From Zobellia nedashkovskayae (GTDB lineage Bacteria > Bacteroidota > Bacteroidia > Flavobacteriales > Flavobacteriaceae): DNA of 64,000 nucleotides. The position numbers and the translations under genes are program-made. Positions within the stretch are counted from its first letter, which is position 1. Every line of letters starts with the position of its first letter. This document shows, in pieces, positions 1 to 9,116 of the stretch. The stretch is from positions 3,732,685 through 3,796,684 of the forward strand of contig NZ_JADDXR010000002.1 of NCBI RefSeq assembly GCF_015330125.1. Direction: 5' to 3'. The notes below the pieces were generated by a model. The model was not told the DNA's origin, searched no databases, and saw nothing but the letters and a program-made list of their open reading frames with translations.

Positions 1-2
1 AT

Positions 3-467
3 GCAAAAGTAAAAGAATACGTTTATCTCTTTTCTCATGGCAAAAAAAACCATCCTTTTTGCGCACCTTTTTTAGCTAATATCTTAAATCAGTTAGATGT
101 AGACCTAATGCAAAAGGGCGCAGAATTATTTGAGGGAACTCATAATTTCAAAATTTATACGGCCAGATTACAAGAGAACACAAAAACGGAGCGAACCATA
201 ATCTCGTGCGAACTAAAGGAAAACAAACTTTTGAAGGCGAATTTTTTTCCTGAAAAAAGTTATGCGCTGCATGTAAGCGGTAAAGGGTTCATGCGTTATC
301 AGATACGAATGATTATGGGAGCTTTAATTCAACTAGGAAAAGGAGAGTTGTCTTTGGTTGATATTCAAGATTCTTTAAAGTCAGAAAGTACCATGAAACT
401 TACCTACGTAGCGCCTGGTTCAGGTTTGCTTTTGTATGGTTTACATTTTGAAAATCAAGAAATCTAG
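3..467 (+). CDS. truA: tRNA pseudouridine synthase A, C-terminal part (5' cut by window edge)
   Basis: This frame is open from the left edge, so the start lies outside the window. The visible 154 residues match the C-terminal half of TruA, which converts uridine to pseudouridine at positions 38-40 of the tRNA anticodon arm. Seen: the stretch LDVDLMQKGAELFEGTHNF, which is where TruA proteins carry the helix before the catalytic core ends, and the segment GFMRYQIRMIMGALIQLGKG, typical of the conserved TruA C-terminal domain. The catalytic Asp would be upstream and is not visible. An internal ATG at 108 is not the real start, because homology continues before it. The corA gene follows 40 bases later on the same strand. 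Confidence 0.85.
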   Translation, partial: AKVKEYVYLFSHGKKNHPFCAPFLANILNQLDVDLMQKGAELFEGTHNFKIYTARLQENTKTERTIISCELKENKLLKANFFPEKSYALHVSGKGFMRYQIRMIMGALIQLGKGELSLVDIQDSLKSESTMKLTYVAPGSGLLLYGLHFENQEI

Positions 468-507
468 TTACCAACTTCTTACTATATTTATAAAAATTAA
501 TCTGTTC

Positions 508-1599
508 ATGTCTAGACGCAAAAGGTTGGGGAAATTGATTCCAAAGAAAGCTTCAAAATTTCAAAAGAAAATGGGCAAGGCTCCTGGTACCATAACTTAT
601 ATGGGCCAGAGGGAAGGAGGTGCGAGCGTTGTTAATATTCTAGAATATAATGAAGCAATTCTTAATGAGCATATTCCTGGAGATATTGATGCTATTGCGG
701 CACATAAAGAAGTGCCCGAAATTTCATGGATTGATATAGTTGGTATTAGCGATGAAGTTTTTATAGAAAAAATTGGAAAACGCTTTGGATTGAATCCTCT
801 CGTTCTTGAAGATATAGTGGATACCCACCAACGGCCAAAAATTGATGAATACGAGGATTATATTTTCAGTGTTTTCAAGATGTTATACATTAATAATGAA
901 CAAGAAATCGTATACGAACATGTGGCAATCGTACTAATGGGTAGTAGTGTACTCGTTTTTCAAGAAATGGATGACGATGTCTTTAAAGGGGTAAGGCAAC
1001 GGGTCAAAAGTAAATCCGGACGTATTAGAACTCGTGGTGCAGATTACTTGTTTTTTGCACTGATAGATGCTATTGTAGATAATTATTTCGTAGTTCTAGA
1101 ACATTTAAACCACAAAATAGAGAGTTTAGAGGAAGTGGTTTATGATAATCCTACACCAGAAATTGCTCAGGAAATTCAGCAAATAAAGAAAGAAGTTTTA
1201 AGAATAAGACGTTGGATATTCCCCGTAAAAGAATTAGTTAGCCGTTTAATTGATACAGAAAACACATTGATTACCAAAGACACCAAAGTTTTTTTACGTG
1301 ATGCATTAGATCACTCATTAGAAATTAATGAAAGCCTGCAGATTTACAGAGAAATGTCTATGAGCCTTATGGAAATGTACATGAGTAATATGAGTAATAA
1401 AATGAACGAAGTCATGAAAGTATTGACCATAATGGCCTCTATTTTTATACCGCTTACTTTTATTGCTGGTGTCTACGGAATGAACTTTGATAATATGCCA
1501 GAACTACATACAGCAAACGGGTACTATTACGTATGGGCATTGATGATTGCCCTTTTTATTGGTATGATGGTCTATTTTAAAAGAAAAAACTGGTTGTAA
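508..1599 (+). CDS. corA: CorA-type magnesium/cobalt channel
   Basis: This 363-aa protein is a CorA-family inner-membrane channel for Mg2+ (also Co2+ or Ni2+). Seen: a long charged cytosolic N-terminal domain with predicted helices, then two C-terminal membrane segments. The signature GMN motif sits between them (YGMNFDNMPEL) and forms the pore mouth and selectivity filter. The length fits the family. A longer reading frame opens at 436, but the first 24 residues would overlap truA and look random. The ATG at 508, beginning MSRRKRLGK, is the better start. No Mg-responsive leader structure is visible upstream because only 40 bases separate it from truA. Confidence 0.93.
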   Translation: MSRRKRLGKLIPKKASKFQKKMGKAPGTITYMGQREGGASVVNILEYNEAILNEHIPGDIDAIAAHKEVPEISWIDIVGISDEVFIEKIGKRFGLNPLVLEDIVDTHQRPKIDEYEDYIFSVFKMLYINNEQEIVYEHVAIVLMGSSVLVFQEMDDDVFKGVRQRVKSKSGRIRTRGADYLFFALIDAIVDNYFVVLEHLNHKIESLEEVVYDNPTPEIAQEIQQIKKEVLRIRRWIFPVKELVSRLIDTENTLITKDTKVFLRDALDHSLEINESLQIYREMSMSLMEMYMSNMSNKMNEVMKVLTIMASIFIPLTFIAGVYGMNFDNMPELHTANGYYYVWALMIALFIGMMVYFKRKNWL

Positions 1600-1669
1600 T
1601 GACCTACATCATATTCATCATCATAATTGTATTTTTATAATAAATAGCACCAACAAAATTTAGTACTTC

Positions 1670-2467
1670 ATGCGTAGATTGAAAAAATGGGGATTGATAC
1701 TTGTAATTCTATATGCTTTAATCACTATTCTAGCTTACAATTTCCAAGAACGTTTAGTATTTTTTCCTTCAAAAATGCCACTTAACCATACTTACGATTT
1801 TTGTCAGGATTTTGAGGAAATGAATTTGACTACTAAAGATGGGGCTAAACTAAATGCTGTTCATATAAAACAGGATAATGCGAAGGGTATTATTGTTTAC
1901 TTTCATGGGAATTCTGGAAATATTTCTCACCTCACACATGTAGCAAATCTTTTTACTAGAAAGGGTTACGAGTCTATTTTGGTTGATTATAGAACCTTTG
2001 GTAAAAGCACGGGAAAAATGAGCGAGCAAGCGTTGTATGATGATGCGCAACTCTTCTATAATTATGCTAAAAAGCAGCATGCAGAAGATAAGATTATCAT
2101 TTACGGAAGGTCTTTTGGTACGGGAGTAGCTACATGGTTGGCTTCAGAAAATAACCCTGAGAAGGTAGTATTGGAGTCTCCCTTTTATAGCGCGGTGGCA
2201 CTGGGTCAATATCGTTTTCCGTTTTTACCAATAGATTGGTTATCTAACTTCAGGTTTCCTTCTAATGAATTTGTAAAAAAAGTGGATTGCCCAATTTATA
2301 TATTCCATGGAAAGGAAGATAGCGTAATCCCATTTGAGTCTGCAGAAAAGCTATATAAAGCCATTCCAGGAAAGAATAAGGAATTTTTTGGTGTCCCAAA
2401 AGCAGGACATAACTATCTTCAAGATTTTAAAATATTCAAAGAAGGAATGAGTATGATTTTAGATTGA
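1670..2467 (+). CDS. alpha/beta hydrolase, membrane-anchored (BEM46-like)
   Basis: This 265-aa alpha/beta-hydrolase resembles the BEM46/YfhR group of serine hydrolases of unknown substrate. Seen: an uncleaved-looking hydrophobic N-terminus (about residues 8-24), the oxyanion segment VYFHGNSGN, the nucleophile elbow GRSFGTG, a late Asp region (FHGKEDSVIPF) and a final His in AGHNYL. These supply a complete Ser-Asp-His triad. The N-terminal segment suggests anchoring in the inner membrane with the enzyme outside the cytoplasm, which is inferred. It is a single gene 70 bases after corA and convergent with cysM. The substrate cannot be read from sequence. Confidence 0.85.
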   Translation: MRRLKKWGLILVILYALITILAYNFQERLVFFPSKMPLNHTYDFCQDFEEMNLTTKDGAKLNAVHIKQDNAKGIIVYFHGNSGNISHLTHVANLFTRKGYESILVDYRTFGKSTGKMSEQALYDDAQLFYNYAKKQHAEDKIIIYGRSFGTGVATWLASENNPEKVVLESPFYSAVALGQYRFPFLPIDWLSNFRFPSNEFVKKVDCPIYIFHGKEDSVIPFESAEKLYKAIPGKNKEFFGVPKAGHNYLQDFKIFKEGMSMILD

Positions 2468-2501
2468 TGAAAACCTTATTCTTATTCAATCAAATCATTT
2501 T

Positions 2502-3386
2502 CTAGTCGAATAAGTCAGAAGAAAGATAACGATCGCCTCTGTCACAGACAATAGAAACAATAATGCCACTTTCTAATGTTTCTGCCAATCGTAAAGCCGC
2601 TGCCGCTGCTCCGCCGCTGCTCATGCCAGAAAAGATACCTTCTTCCTTAGCTAACCGTATAGCCATTTGTTTAGCTTCTTCTTGACTTACCTCAATAGTT
2701 TGGTCAACTTTTTTAGCATCAAAAATTTTAGGCAAGTACTCTTTGGGCCATTTTCGAATTCCGGGAATACTAGAATTATCCGTAGGTTGAACACCAACAA
2801 TCTGAATAGCTTTGTTCTTCTCCTTTAGATAGGTAGAAGTGCCCATAATGGTGCCTGTGGTTCCCATAGAAGAAACAAAATGAGTAATTTTTCCATCGGT
2901 ATCGTTCCAAATTTCTGGACCTGTAGATTTATAATGTGCTTTCCAATTATCATCATTAGAAAACTGATTCATCATTATGTAACCTTCGTTTTTCACTTTG
3001 GCTTCGGCATAATCTCTAGCTCCTTCAATCCCGACATCGGCAGGGGTAAGGGTAACCTTTGCTCCGTAAGCCTTCATGGTTTTTACCCGTTCGATGGTGC
3101 TTTTTTCGGACATTACCAATTCCATGTCAAGACCATAGATACCGGCAATCATGGCTAATGCAATACCTGTGTTTCCGCTCGTTGCCTCAATAAGTTTAGA
3201 ATTTTTATCAAAATCACCTCGCTCAAGTCCGTTTTTAATCATATTAAATGCAGCACGATCTTTTACACTGCCACCAGGGTTATGCCCTTCCATTTTAAAA
3301 TAGAGCTTAACGTTGGGGTTCGTGTTCAATATTTTCGATTCTACCAAAGGGGTATTACCGATCAGGTCTAAAATACTATGAGACAT
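2502..3386 (-). CDS. cysM: cysteine synthase (O-acetylserine sulfhydrylase), CysM type
   Basis: This PLP enzyme makes L-cysteine from O-acetyl-L-serine and sulfide (or thiosulfate in CysM forms). Seen in 294 aa: the N-terminal IGNTPLV motif, the PLP lysine K42 in GGSVKDRAA, the substrate loop TSGNTG at residues 69-74, and the C-terminal GMSSGGA phosphate-binding loop. The length is typical of CysM rather than the longer CysK. The gene is translated from the same messenger as the upstream acetyltransferase: their reading frames overlap by 11 bases, so the two consecutive steps of cysteine synthesis are coupled. Confidence 0.93.
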   Translation of the reverse strand: MSHSILDLIGNTPLVESKILNTNPNVKLYFKMEGHNPGGSVKDRAAFNMIKNGLERGDFDKNSKLIEATSGNTGIALAMIAGIYGLDMELVMSEKSTIERVKTMKAYGAKVTLTPADVGIEGARDYAEAKVKNEGYIMMNQFSNDDNWKAHYKSTGPEIWNDTDGKITHFVSSMGTTGTIMGTSTYLKEKNKAIQIVGVQPTDNSSIPGIRKWPKEYLPKIFDAKKVDQTIEVSQEEAKQMAIRLAKEEGIFSGMSSGGAAAAALRLAETLESGIIVSIVCDRGDRYLSSDLFD

Positions 3387-4176
3387 TGGGTAGTGTTTTT
3401 ATTTTAATATCAGGCGTGTGAAAAACAGTTGAATTAGGGGGAACCGATGCTGTTAACCAAGCATTACCTCCAATTATGGAGTTCTCGCCAATTACCGTTT
3501 TACCACCTAGTATGGTAGCGTTTGCGTATATGGTAACGTTTCTTTCAATAGTAGGGTGCCGTTTGGTACTATGCAAGTGTTTGGCCACATAAAGCCCTCC
3601 TAAGGTTACACCCTGATAAATCTTAACATGTTCTTTAATGATTGCAGTTTCGCCTATAACCACGCCAGTACCATGATCAATATGAAATGAATTTCCTATC
3701 TGAGCTCCAGGGTTAATGTCTACACCGGTTTGACGGTGCGCATATTCAGTCATTAATCTCGGAACCAAAGGAAAACCTATGAAATACAGTTCGTGAGCTA
3801 AACGATAGATAACAATGGCGTAAAACCCTGGGTACGCCATATAAACTTCCTCAACAGATAATGACGCAGGATCACAATTTACCGTTGCTTCCGCATCAAG
3901 ATTCAGACGCTCCAGTATGTTGGGCAGTTTTTCAACGTAGTTTTCCCAAAGTTTTTTACAGGGTTTCTTCGTATCCCAACATGCTAAATCAACCACGTCA
4001 TCAAAAAGTAGCTCTAGTTTGTCTAGATTCTTTTCTACGGGTGTGTCAATATCAAAAAGGGTGTAAAAGAGTAAATTGGTAAACTCTTCAACCTTTTCTT
4101 TTAGTTTGTATCTTAAATTAGGCTGTTTCTTGTGCCTATTAATTTTATCAATGATAGAAGTATGGTCCATATGCAT
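3376..4176 (-). CDS. cysE: serine O-acetyltransferase
   Basis: This 266-aa enzyme acetylates L-serine with acetyl-CoA to give O-acetylserine, the substrate of the following cysteine synthase. Seen: an alpha-helical N-terminal half, then a left-handed beta-helix of hexapeptide repeats with the catalytic segment FHIDHGTGVVIGE (H165, D167, H168) and the KIYQGVTLGG segment. The first codon could be M1 or M3 (MHM). The gene begins 87 bases from the divergent DUF2461 gene, leaving a short shared promoter region, and its 3' end overlaps cysM. The extended N-terminus is like the EpsC forms found in Bacteroidota. Confidence 0.92.
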   Translation of the reverse strand: MHMDHTSIIDKINRHKKQPNLRYKLKEKVEEFTNLLFYTLFDIDTPVEKNLDKLELLFDDVVDLACWDTKKPCKKLWENYVEKLPNILERLNLDAEATVNCDPASLSVEEVYMAYPGFYAIVIYRLAHELYFIGFPLVPRLMTEYAHRQTGVDINPGAQIGNSFHIDHGTGVVIGETAIIKEHVKIYQGVTLGGLYVAKHLHSTKRHPTIERNVTIYANATILGGKTVIGENSIIGGNAWLTASVPPNSTVFHTPDIKIKTLPNVS

Positions 4177-4263
4177 TTGGTGAAAGGGCTAAATTACTGA
4201 TAAATCTAAAAGCCGATTTCGTAAAAAGGTTAACTTTATCTAAAATAACAACATTTAGGTCGT

Positions 4264-4944
4264 ATGTTAGATCCGATAATTACGAAAGACACGCTCAATT
4301 TTTTAATTCAGCTTAAAAATTATAACAACAGAGAATGGTTTACCGAAAACAAACCCGAGTTTAAACGTCACGAACAGAGTGTAAAAGCTTTTTTTGAAGC
4401 CGTAGCTGTTAAGCTTGGTGCCCACGATGAGATAGAAAGAACAAAAATGTTTAGAATTTATAGGGATGTTCGCTTTTCTAAGGACAAAACACCTTATAAA
4501 TCGCATTTTGCAGGTTCTTTTTCCAGGGCAGGAGCCCAAAGACGCGGGGGGTATTATTTACAGATAAAGCCAGGAGAATCATTTTTAGCAACTGGTTTTT
4601 GGAATCCAAATAAAGAAGATTTGCTTCGTATTCGTAAAGAATTGGAGGAAGATGCTTCTGAAATGCGAGAAATTCTATCTGAAAAGAACTTGAAGGCTAC
4701 TTGGGGCAAACTACAGGGCGATGAGCTAAAAACAGCACCCAAAGGTTTTGATAAAGCCCATGACGACATTGATTTGATAAAAAGGAAACAATTCATTTTT
4801 AGCCGAAAATTTACGGATAAGGAAGTGCTTTCCCCAGATTTTGCAGATGAAGTCAATAAGACCTTCAGTACAATAAGACCTTTTTTTGACTATATGAGTG
4901 ACGTGCTCACAACAAATTTAAACGGGGAATCACTGCTAGACTAG
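4264..4944 (+). CDS. DUF2461 domain protein
   Basis: This 226-aa soluble protein belongs to the DUF2461 (TIGR02453) family, whose biochemical role is unknown. Seen: family-typical stretches FLIQLKNYNNREWFTENK near the N-terminus, FRIYRDVRFSKDKTPYKSH in the middle and GGYYLQI. The protein covers the whole family length with no break. It is divergent from cysE and its stop codon overlaps, tail to tail, the end of the next gene by 9 bases. There is no signal peptide or membrane segment, so a cytosolic location is likely. Function is not inferred. Confidence 0.85.
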   Translation: MLDPIITKDTLNFLIQLKNYNNREWFTENKPEFKRHEQSVKAFFEAVAVKLGAHDEIERTKMFRIYRDVRFSKDKTPYKSHFAGSFSRAGAQRRGGYYLQIKPGESFLATGFWNPNKEDLLRIRKELEEDASEMREILSEKNLKATWGKLQGDELKTAPKGFDKAHDDIDLIKRKQFIFSRKFTDKEVLSPDFADEVNKTFSTIRPFFDYMSDVLTTNLNGESLLD

Positions 4945-5343
4945 TACATCTTGTTCAAAGAGCTGTATTTGGTCTTTTAAGCGGTTAACAACCATGCTCA
5001 TCATGCGTTTGTTTAAAGAAGAAGAGTTCTTAATGTATATTTCGTACTCTTCCAAGGTAAACTGGCCAATTACAATTCCTTTTAAAGAATTACGAAATTT
5101 GATGTCTTTTTGAATTGCGTTTTCAATAAAATCTAAGCGTTTCTCTAGTGTAAGTTCATAAAAACTATTCTTATGTTTTGCAATGTAATTCTTGAAAACT
5201 GCTACAAACATGAAGTTTTGCAGCTTAAGTATAGGACGTAAGGTTAGGTTTTGAAACCTTTCGTTTTCGCTCATACCATCGGTAATTTTTGCGGAAGGAA
5301 TTTCTGGACGAATGCTTAAGAGAATACTGGATCGATCGCTCAT
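4936..5343 (-). CDS. conserved hypothetical protein (135 aa)
   Basis: I recognise this only as a small conserved flavobacterial protein; relatives are sometimes labelled glyoxalase, but I see no vicinal-oxygen-chelate fold motif supporting that. Seen: a mostly helical, charged protein with no signal peptide or membrane segment and a regular flavobacterial codon pattern. The N-terminal part (MSDRSSILLSIRPE) and the stretch LRPILKLQNFMF are what I associate with the family. It converges on DUF2461 with a 9-base overlap of the two ends and has its own promoter region facing the aldehyde dehydrogenase. It is real by length and context, of unknown function. Confidence 0.7.
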   Translation of the reverse strand: MSDRSSILLSIRPEIPSAKITDGMSENERFQNLTLRPILKLQNFMFVAVFKNYIAKHKNSFYELTLEKRLDFIENAIQKDIKFRNSLKGIVIGQFTLEEYEIYIKNSSSLNKRMMSMVVNRLKDQIQLFEQDVLV

Positions 5344-5505
5344 AATACGGGTTTTTATAAAGGTAGAGATTAAGCGGGCTGTCCCTTTTTGTGTTAAAAT
5401 TAGTTCTTAACGAGGTTATGAACATTAGTTTGAACTCGTTATTTTGTAGTAGAAAAATAGTTGGCCAATGGAGGTGTAGTTGGTGTTAAATAAAAAAAAC
5501 TGAAG

Positions 5506-6861
5506 ATGAAAGAATCGGTAAATCCATATAACGGAAATAAGTTATTTCAATTTAAAGAATTAGAAAACAGAGATTTAGAAGAAAAAATTAAAGCATCACA
5601 TGAATGTTTTCTTGATTGGAAAAAGACTTCATATGAAGAGCGTGCAAAGTTGATGTTCAAAGCGGCAAAGGAGCTCCGTAATAACAAAAGGAAGTATGGT
5701 GAGATTATCACCAAAGAAATGGGTAAGCCAATTTCTCAAGCCATTGCAGAAGTGGAAAAATGTGCATGGGCATGCGATTACTACGCAGAAAATGCGGAAG
5801 GGCAGTTACAAGACGAGATCATAAAGACAGATGCGGAAACCAGCTATGTAAAGTACCAACCTTTGGGTGTGATATTAGCAGTTATGCCTTGGAATTATCC
5901 ATTTTGGCAGGTTTTCCGTTTTGCAGCTCCTAATTTAATGGCCGGTAATGTGGGTATTTTAAAGCATGCATCAAATGTTATGAAGTCTGCTGAAATGATA
6001 CAAGAAGTATTTGAGAATGCCGGTTTTCCCAAAGGATGTTTTCAAAACTTGGTACTAAGCAGTGACAAAATTAAATCCGTAATAGAAAATGATCTAGTAA
6101 AGGCTGTAACGCTTACGGGAAGTAAGCCAGCAGGAGCTTCAGTTGCTTCTATTGCCGGAGAAAATATAAAAAAATCGGTATTAGAGCTAGGAGGTAGTAA
6201 CGCTCTAATTGTGTTTGATGATACCAATCTAAACGAAACTGTAGAGACATGTGCTACGGCCCGTTTTCAAAATGTAGGTCAGAGTTGTATTGCTGGTAAG
6301 CGCCTTTTGGTGCACAGAAGTATAGCTGAAGAGTTTACCAAGAGGTATGTTGAGAAAGTTAAAAGTTTTAAAGTGGGGGACCCTATGGCCGAAGACACAT
6401 ATATAGGCGTTATGGCCCGTGAGGATTTGGCAGAAGACTTAGAAATACAGGTTTCCGACTCTATTGAAATGGGGGCTAAGGTTGTTTTAGGAGGGAATAG
6501 GAAGGGAACCTATTTTGAACCTACCATACTTGCTGAAGTTACTGTGGATATGCCAATTTTTAAGGAGGAAACATTTGGTCCTGCCATAGGAATTACAATT
6601 TTTGATACAGATGAAGAAGCTGTTGAACTTTCTAATAACTCCGTATTCGGCTTAGGGGTAAGTATTTTTACTTCAAATAATGATCGTGTAAAAAACCTTA
6701 TTCCTCAGTTTAACGAAGGTGCTGTTTTCGTTAACGAATTGGTGAAAAGCGACCCAAGGTTACCATTTGGCGGGGTTGGTATTTCGGGTTATGGAAGAGA
6801 ACTTTCTGCTCATGGTATTAAGGAGTTTTTGAACAAAAAAACGGTATATAAAAAACATTAG
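5506..6861 (+). CDS. NAD(P)+-dependent aldehyde dehydrogenase, succinate-semialdehyde type
   Basis: This 451-aa protein is an aldehyde dehydrogenase of the succinate-semialdehyde dehydrogenase (Sad/GabD) group, oxidising an aldehyde to the acid with NAD(P)+. Seen: the cofactor segment PWNYPFWQ (about residue 128), TGSKPAG at 204, the general base E227 in VLELGG and the catalytic C261 in NVGQSCIAGKR. The C-terminal PFGGVGISGYGRE closes the domain. The length is slightly shorter than most ALDHs, as is usual for the Sad branch. It stands alone, so the pathway (4-aminobutyrate or another semialdehyde) cannot be fixed from context. Confidence 0.9.
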   Translation: MKESVNPYNGNKLFQFKELENRDLEEKIKASHECFLDWKKTSYEERAKLMFKAAKELRNNKRKYGEIITKEMGKPISQAIAEVEKCAWACDYYAENAEGQLQDEIIKTDAETSYVKYQPLGVILAVMPWNYPFWQVFRFAAPNLMAGNVGILKHASNVMKSAEMIQEVFENAGFPKGCFQNLVLSSDKIKSVIENDLVKAVTLTGSKPAGASVASIAGENIKKSVLELGGSNALIVFDDTNLNETVETCATARFQNVGQSCIAGKRLLVHRSIAEEFTKRYVEKVKSFKVGDPMAEDTYIGVMAREDLAEDLEIQVSDSIEMGAKVVLGGNRKGTYFEPTILAEVTVDMPIFKEETFGPAIGITIFDTDEEAVELSNNSVFGLGVSIFTSNNDRVKNLIPQFNEGAVFVNELVKSDPRLPFGGVGISGYGRELSAHGIKEFLNKKTVYKKH

Positions 6862-6990
6862 AATTTACTTTAAATAAAGCAAGCAATCATCTTAATTACA
6901 GTTAATTAAAATTATATTTAAGCAATCTAATTTTGAATAATTTTGTTGGAATTGGAATACAGAATTATTTACTATTAGTAGTTATAGTAC

Positions 6991-7019
6991 TTGCACATTT
7001 TAGAAACGTTTGTATCTTG
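6991..7019 (+). promoter_or_regulatory. Bacteroidota-type promoter for the 199-aa secreted protein gene
   Basis: A TTG at 6991-6993 is followed, after 19 bases, by TATCTTG at 7013-7019. This is close to the Bacteroidota consensus of TTG, a spacer of about 19, and TAnnTTTG. It lies about 38 bases before the ATG at 7057. The match is seen in sequence; activity is inferred. Confidence 0.5.
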
Positions 7020-7056
7020 TAGTTAAATAGTAACCATAATACTTAATTATAATCAG

Positions 7057-7656
7057 ATGCGTAAACATTTAGTAATGGCATTATTGGTCGTATCGGCTAG
7101 TACCTATGCACAAAAGATGAAAGTTAGTCAAGGCGATATTAAAAACCTGAAAGATGTATCGGCTTACACCTTAGAATTCGACTACAGTGATCTAGAGATT
7201 CCTAAATATGATTCCGAAGAGGATTTTTTAGCCGATAAAATGGCAAAACGAGAAGAAAAAGAAGCTGGAAAAGGAGAAGAGTTTAAAAAGTCATGGTTTG
7301 CAGACCGAGAAGAGCGTTACGAACCTAAATTTATTGAATCGTTCAACAAACGGTTTGATGATGGCGAGGTTAGCGTTTCTATGGACCCAGCAGATTATAC
7401 AATGAAGATTCATTCAAATAAAATCTATGCAGGTTATAATGTTGGTGTGGTAAGAAAGAATGCGGAAATAGATGCTACTATTACAGTTTATGAAACTGCG
7501 AATCCAAGTAATGTATTACTGGAAGGTACATATGAAGATGTGCAAGGTTATGGAGCTATGGGTAATGATTACAATAGCGGTTACCGTATTTCTGAATGTT
7601 ATGCCAAACTGGCTAAGAACATTGCCGGTTTTATTATAAAGAAGGCATTAAAATAA
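7057..7656 (+). CDS. secreted protein of unknown function (199 aa)
   Basis: I do not recognise the family. Seen: a cleavable signal peptide (MRKHLVMALLVVSASTYAQ, cut after the A of TYA), so the protein is exported to the periplasm. An acidic/lysine-rich segment (about residues 50-95, with many E and K) is followed by a more globular part with alternating hydrophobic residues and the segment GYGAMGNDYNSGYR, and a final helix ending KKALK. Similar flavobacterial periplasmic proteins of about 200 aa exist, but I cannot name a domain. It is monocistronic, with its own promoter and intrinsic terminator. Confidence 0.75.
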   Translation: MRKHLVMALLVVSASTYAQKMKVSQGDIKNLKDVSAYTLEFDYSDLEIPKYDSEEDFLADKMAKREEKEAGKGEEFKKSWFADREERYEPKFIESFNKRFDDGEVSVSMDPADYTMKIHSNKIYAGYNVGVVRKNAEIDATITVYETANPSNVLLEGTYEDVQGYGAMGNDYNSGYRISECYAKLAKNIAGFIIKKALK

Positions 7657-7677
7657 AGACTTTAAGTTTTAGGGATA

Positions 7678-7711
7678 AAAAGCGACTATTAAATTAGTCG
7701 CTTTTTTTTTA
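7678..7711 (+). terminator. intrinsic terminator after the 199-aa secreted protein gene
   Basis: An 8-bp perfect stem (agcgacta at 7681-7688 with tagtcgct at 7695-7702), a 6-nt loop and a run of nine T follow the stop codon at 7656. An A-run before the stem extends the pairing with the T-run. Confidence 0.9.
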
Positions 7712-7767
7712 AAACGGTTATGTACCCCTAGATAAATAAAGCTTTAAAATCAAAAAATTGTTTTAAA

Positions 7768-8664
7768 ATGAAATTTGGAAAAGTAGAACACCCAGAATTA
7801 GTAGATTTTACCTTGCCTAAGGACCATAATGATACTGTGGGGGTGTTAGCTGGTGTTGATAAAAATCAACCTGTTAGTATATCTATAGGCTGCGCCAAAT
7901 GGAATCGTCAAGATTTAAAGAACTTTTATCCTCGTGGCACAAAAGATGAGCTCGTTTATTACAGTTCTCAGTTTAACAGTATAGAATTGAATGCTACGTT
8001 TTATCGAATCTTTCCTGGAGAACAATATGAGAAATGGTATGATAAGACGCCAGAAGGCTTCAAATTTTTTCCAAAGATATCTAGAGACATCAGCCATTTG
8101 AGGCGCTTAAATGAAGCCTCATTGCCTATAGTTGATAGATATTTAGATGTCACCTCAAACCTTAAAGAGAAGTTGGGAACAATTTTCTTGCAAATGCATG
8201 ATAACTTTGACCCTAAGAATTGGGACAGGGTAGTGCGCTTTGTAGAATATTGGCCTAAAGAATTTCCTTTGGCTATGGAGTTTAGGCATACGGATTGGTT
8301 TAATGATGAAAAGGTAAGTCAGGAATTGTATCACCTTTTACAAGAAAACAACATTGCCAATATTGTTGTAGACACCGCAGGTCGTAGAGATATGTTGCAT
8401 ATGCGTCTCACTAATAATGAGGCTTTTGTGCGCTATGTAGGAGCAAATCATGTAAGCGATTATGACCGTTTAGATGATTGGATCGATAGACTTGATGGTT
8501 GGAAAGAACAAGGTTTGCGAAACATTCATTTCTTTGTTCATCAAAATATGGAATTGGAGTCTCCTTTAATTTCCGCTCAATTTATTGACAAATTGAATAA
8601 AAAATGGAATACTGACCTTCAAATTCCAAAAACATTGCAAGATTCTACCGGTAAACTGTTTTAA
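7768..8664 (+). CDS. DUF72 domain protein
   Basis: This 298-aa protein belongs to the DUF72 (YecE) family, predicted TIM-barrel proteins of unknown activity. Seen: the family's opening strand (SISIGCAKWNRQDLKNFYP), the pair FNSIELNATFYR, the segment FKFFPKISRDISH and the later AMEFRHTDWF. These are the conserved blocks of the family. It starts 57 bases after the preceding terminator and is followed, 56 bases later, by a thioesterase on the same strand. No signal peptide is present. The annotation stops at family level. Confidence 0.9.
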   Translation: MKFGKVEHPELVDFTLPKDHNDTVGVLAGVDKNQPVSISIGCAKWNRQDLKNFYPRGTKDELVYYSSQFNSIELNATFYRIFPGEQYEKWYDKTPEGFKFFPKISRDISHLRRLNEASLPIVDRYLDVTSNLKEKLGTIFLQMHDNFDPKNWDRVVRFVEYWPKEFPLAMEFRHTDWFNDEKVSQELYHLLQENNIANIVVDTAGRRDMLHMRLTNNEAFVRYVGANHVSDYDRLDDWIDRLDGWKEQGLRNIHFFVHQNMELESPLISAQFIDKLNKKWNTDLQIPKTLQDSTGKLF

Positions 8665-8720
8665 GCTCTATTTCTTTCCTAATTTTACAGAAAATTCAAC
8701 ACACTTAAACCATTAGTATC

Positions 8721-9116
8721 ATGAGATTCCATTCTAGAAAATGGGTTAAACCCGGAGATTTAAATGCTAACGAAACCTTATTTGGTGGTCGCGTATTGGC
8801 TTGGATAGACGAAGAAGCTGCTTTGTACAGCATTATTCAGTTAGAGAGTAAAAAAGTTGTTACCAAGTACATGTCAGAAATCAATTTTATGAGCTCTGCG
8901 GTAAAAGGTGATATTGTTGAAATTGGTATTGAGGTCGTAAAATTTGGCAAATCCTCATTAACATTAAACTGCGAAGTCCGTAATAAAATGACCCATGAGA
9001 CCATCGTTACCGTTGATAATATTATTATGGTAAACCTTGGTGAGAACGGAAAACCGAAGCCTCATGGGAAAACAAAGATTGAATACGTTGTAGACCGCTT
9101 AGCCCAAGAAGACTAG
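8721..9116 (+). CDS. acyl-CoA thioesterase, hotdog fold (YciA-like)
   Basis: This 131-aa single-domain hotdog protein fits the YciA/BACH acyl-CoA hydrolases, which cleave CoA thioesters to free acids. Seen: GDLNANETLFGGRVLAWIDEEAA, the conserved block carrying the catalytic Asp of the family (in WIDE), and VKGDIVEIGIEVVKFGKSSL. Residues 1-131 are one complete domain, which would act as a multimer. It follows the DUF72 gene and its last four bases overlap the end of the convergent dipeptidase gene. The acyl chain preference cannot be told. Confidence 0.88.
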   Translation: MRFHSRKWVKPGDLNANETLFGGRVLAWIDEEAALYSIIQLESKKVVTKYMSEINFMSSAVKGDIVEIGIEVVKFGKSSLTLNCEVRNKMTHETIVTVDNIIMVNLGENGKPKPHGKTKIEYVVDRLAQED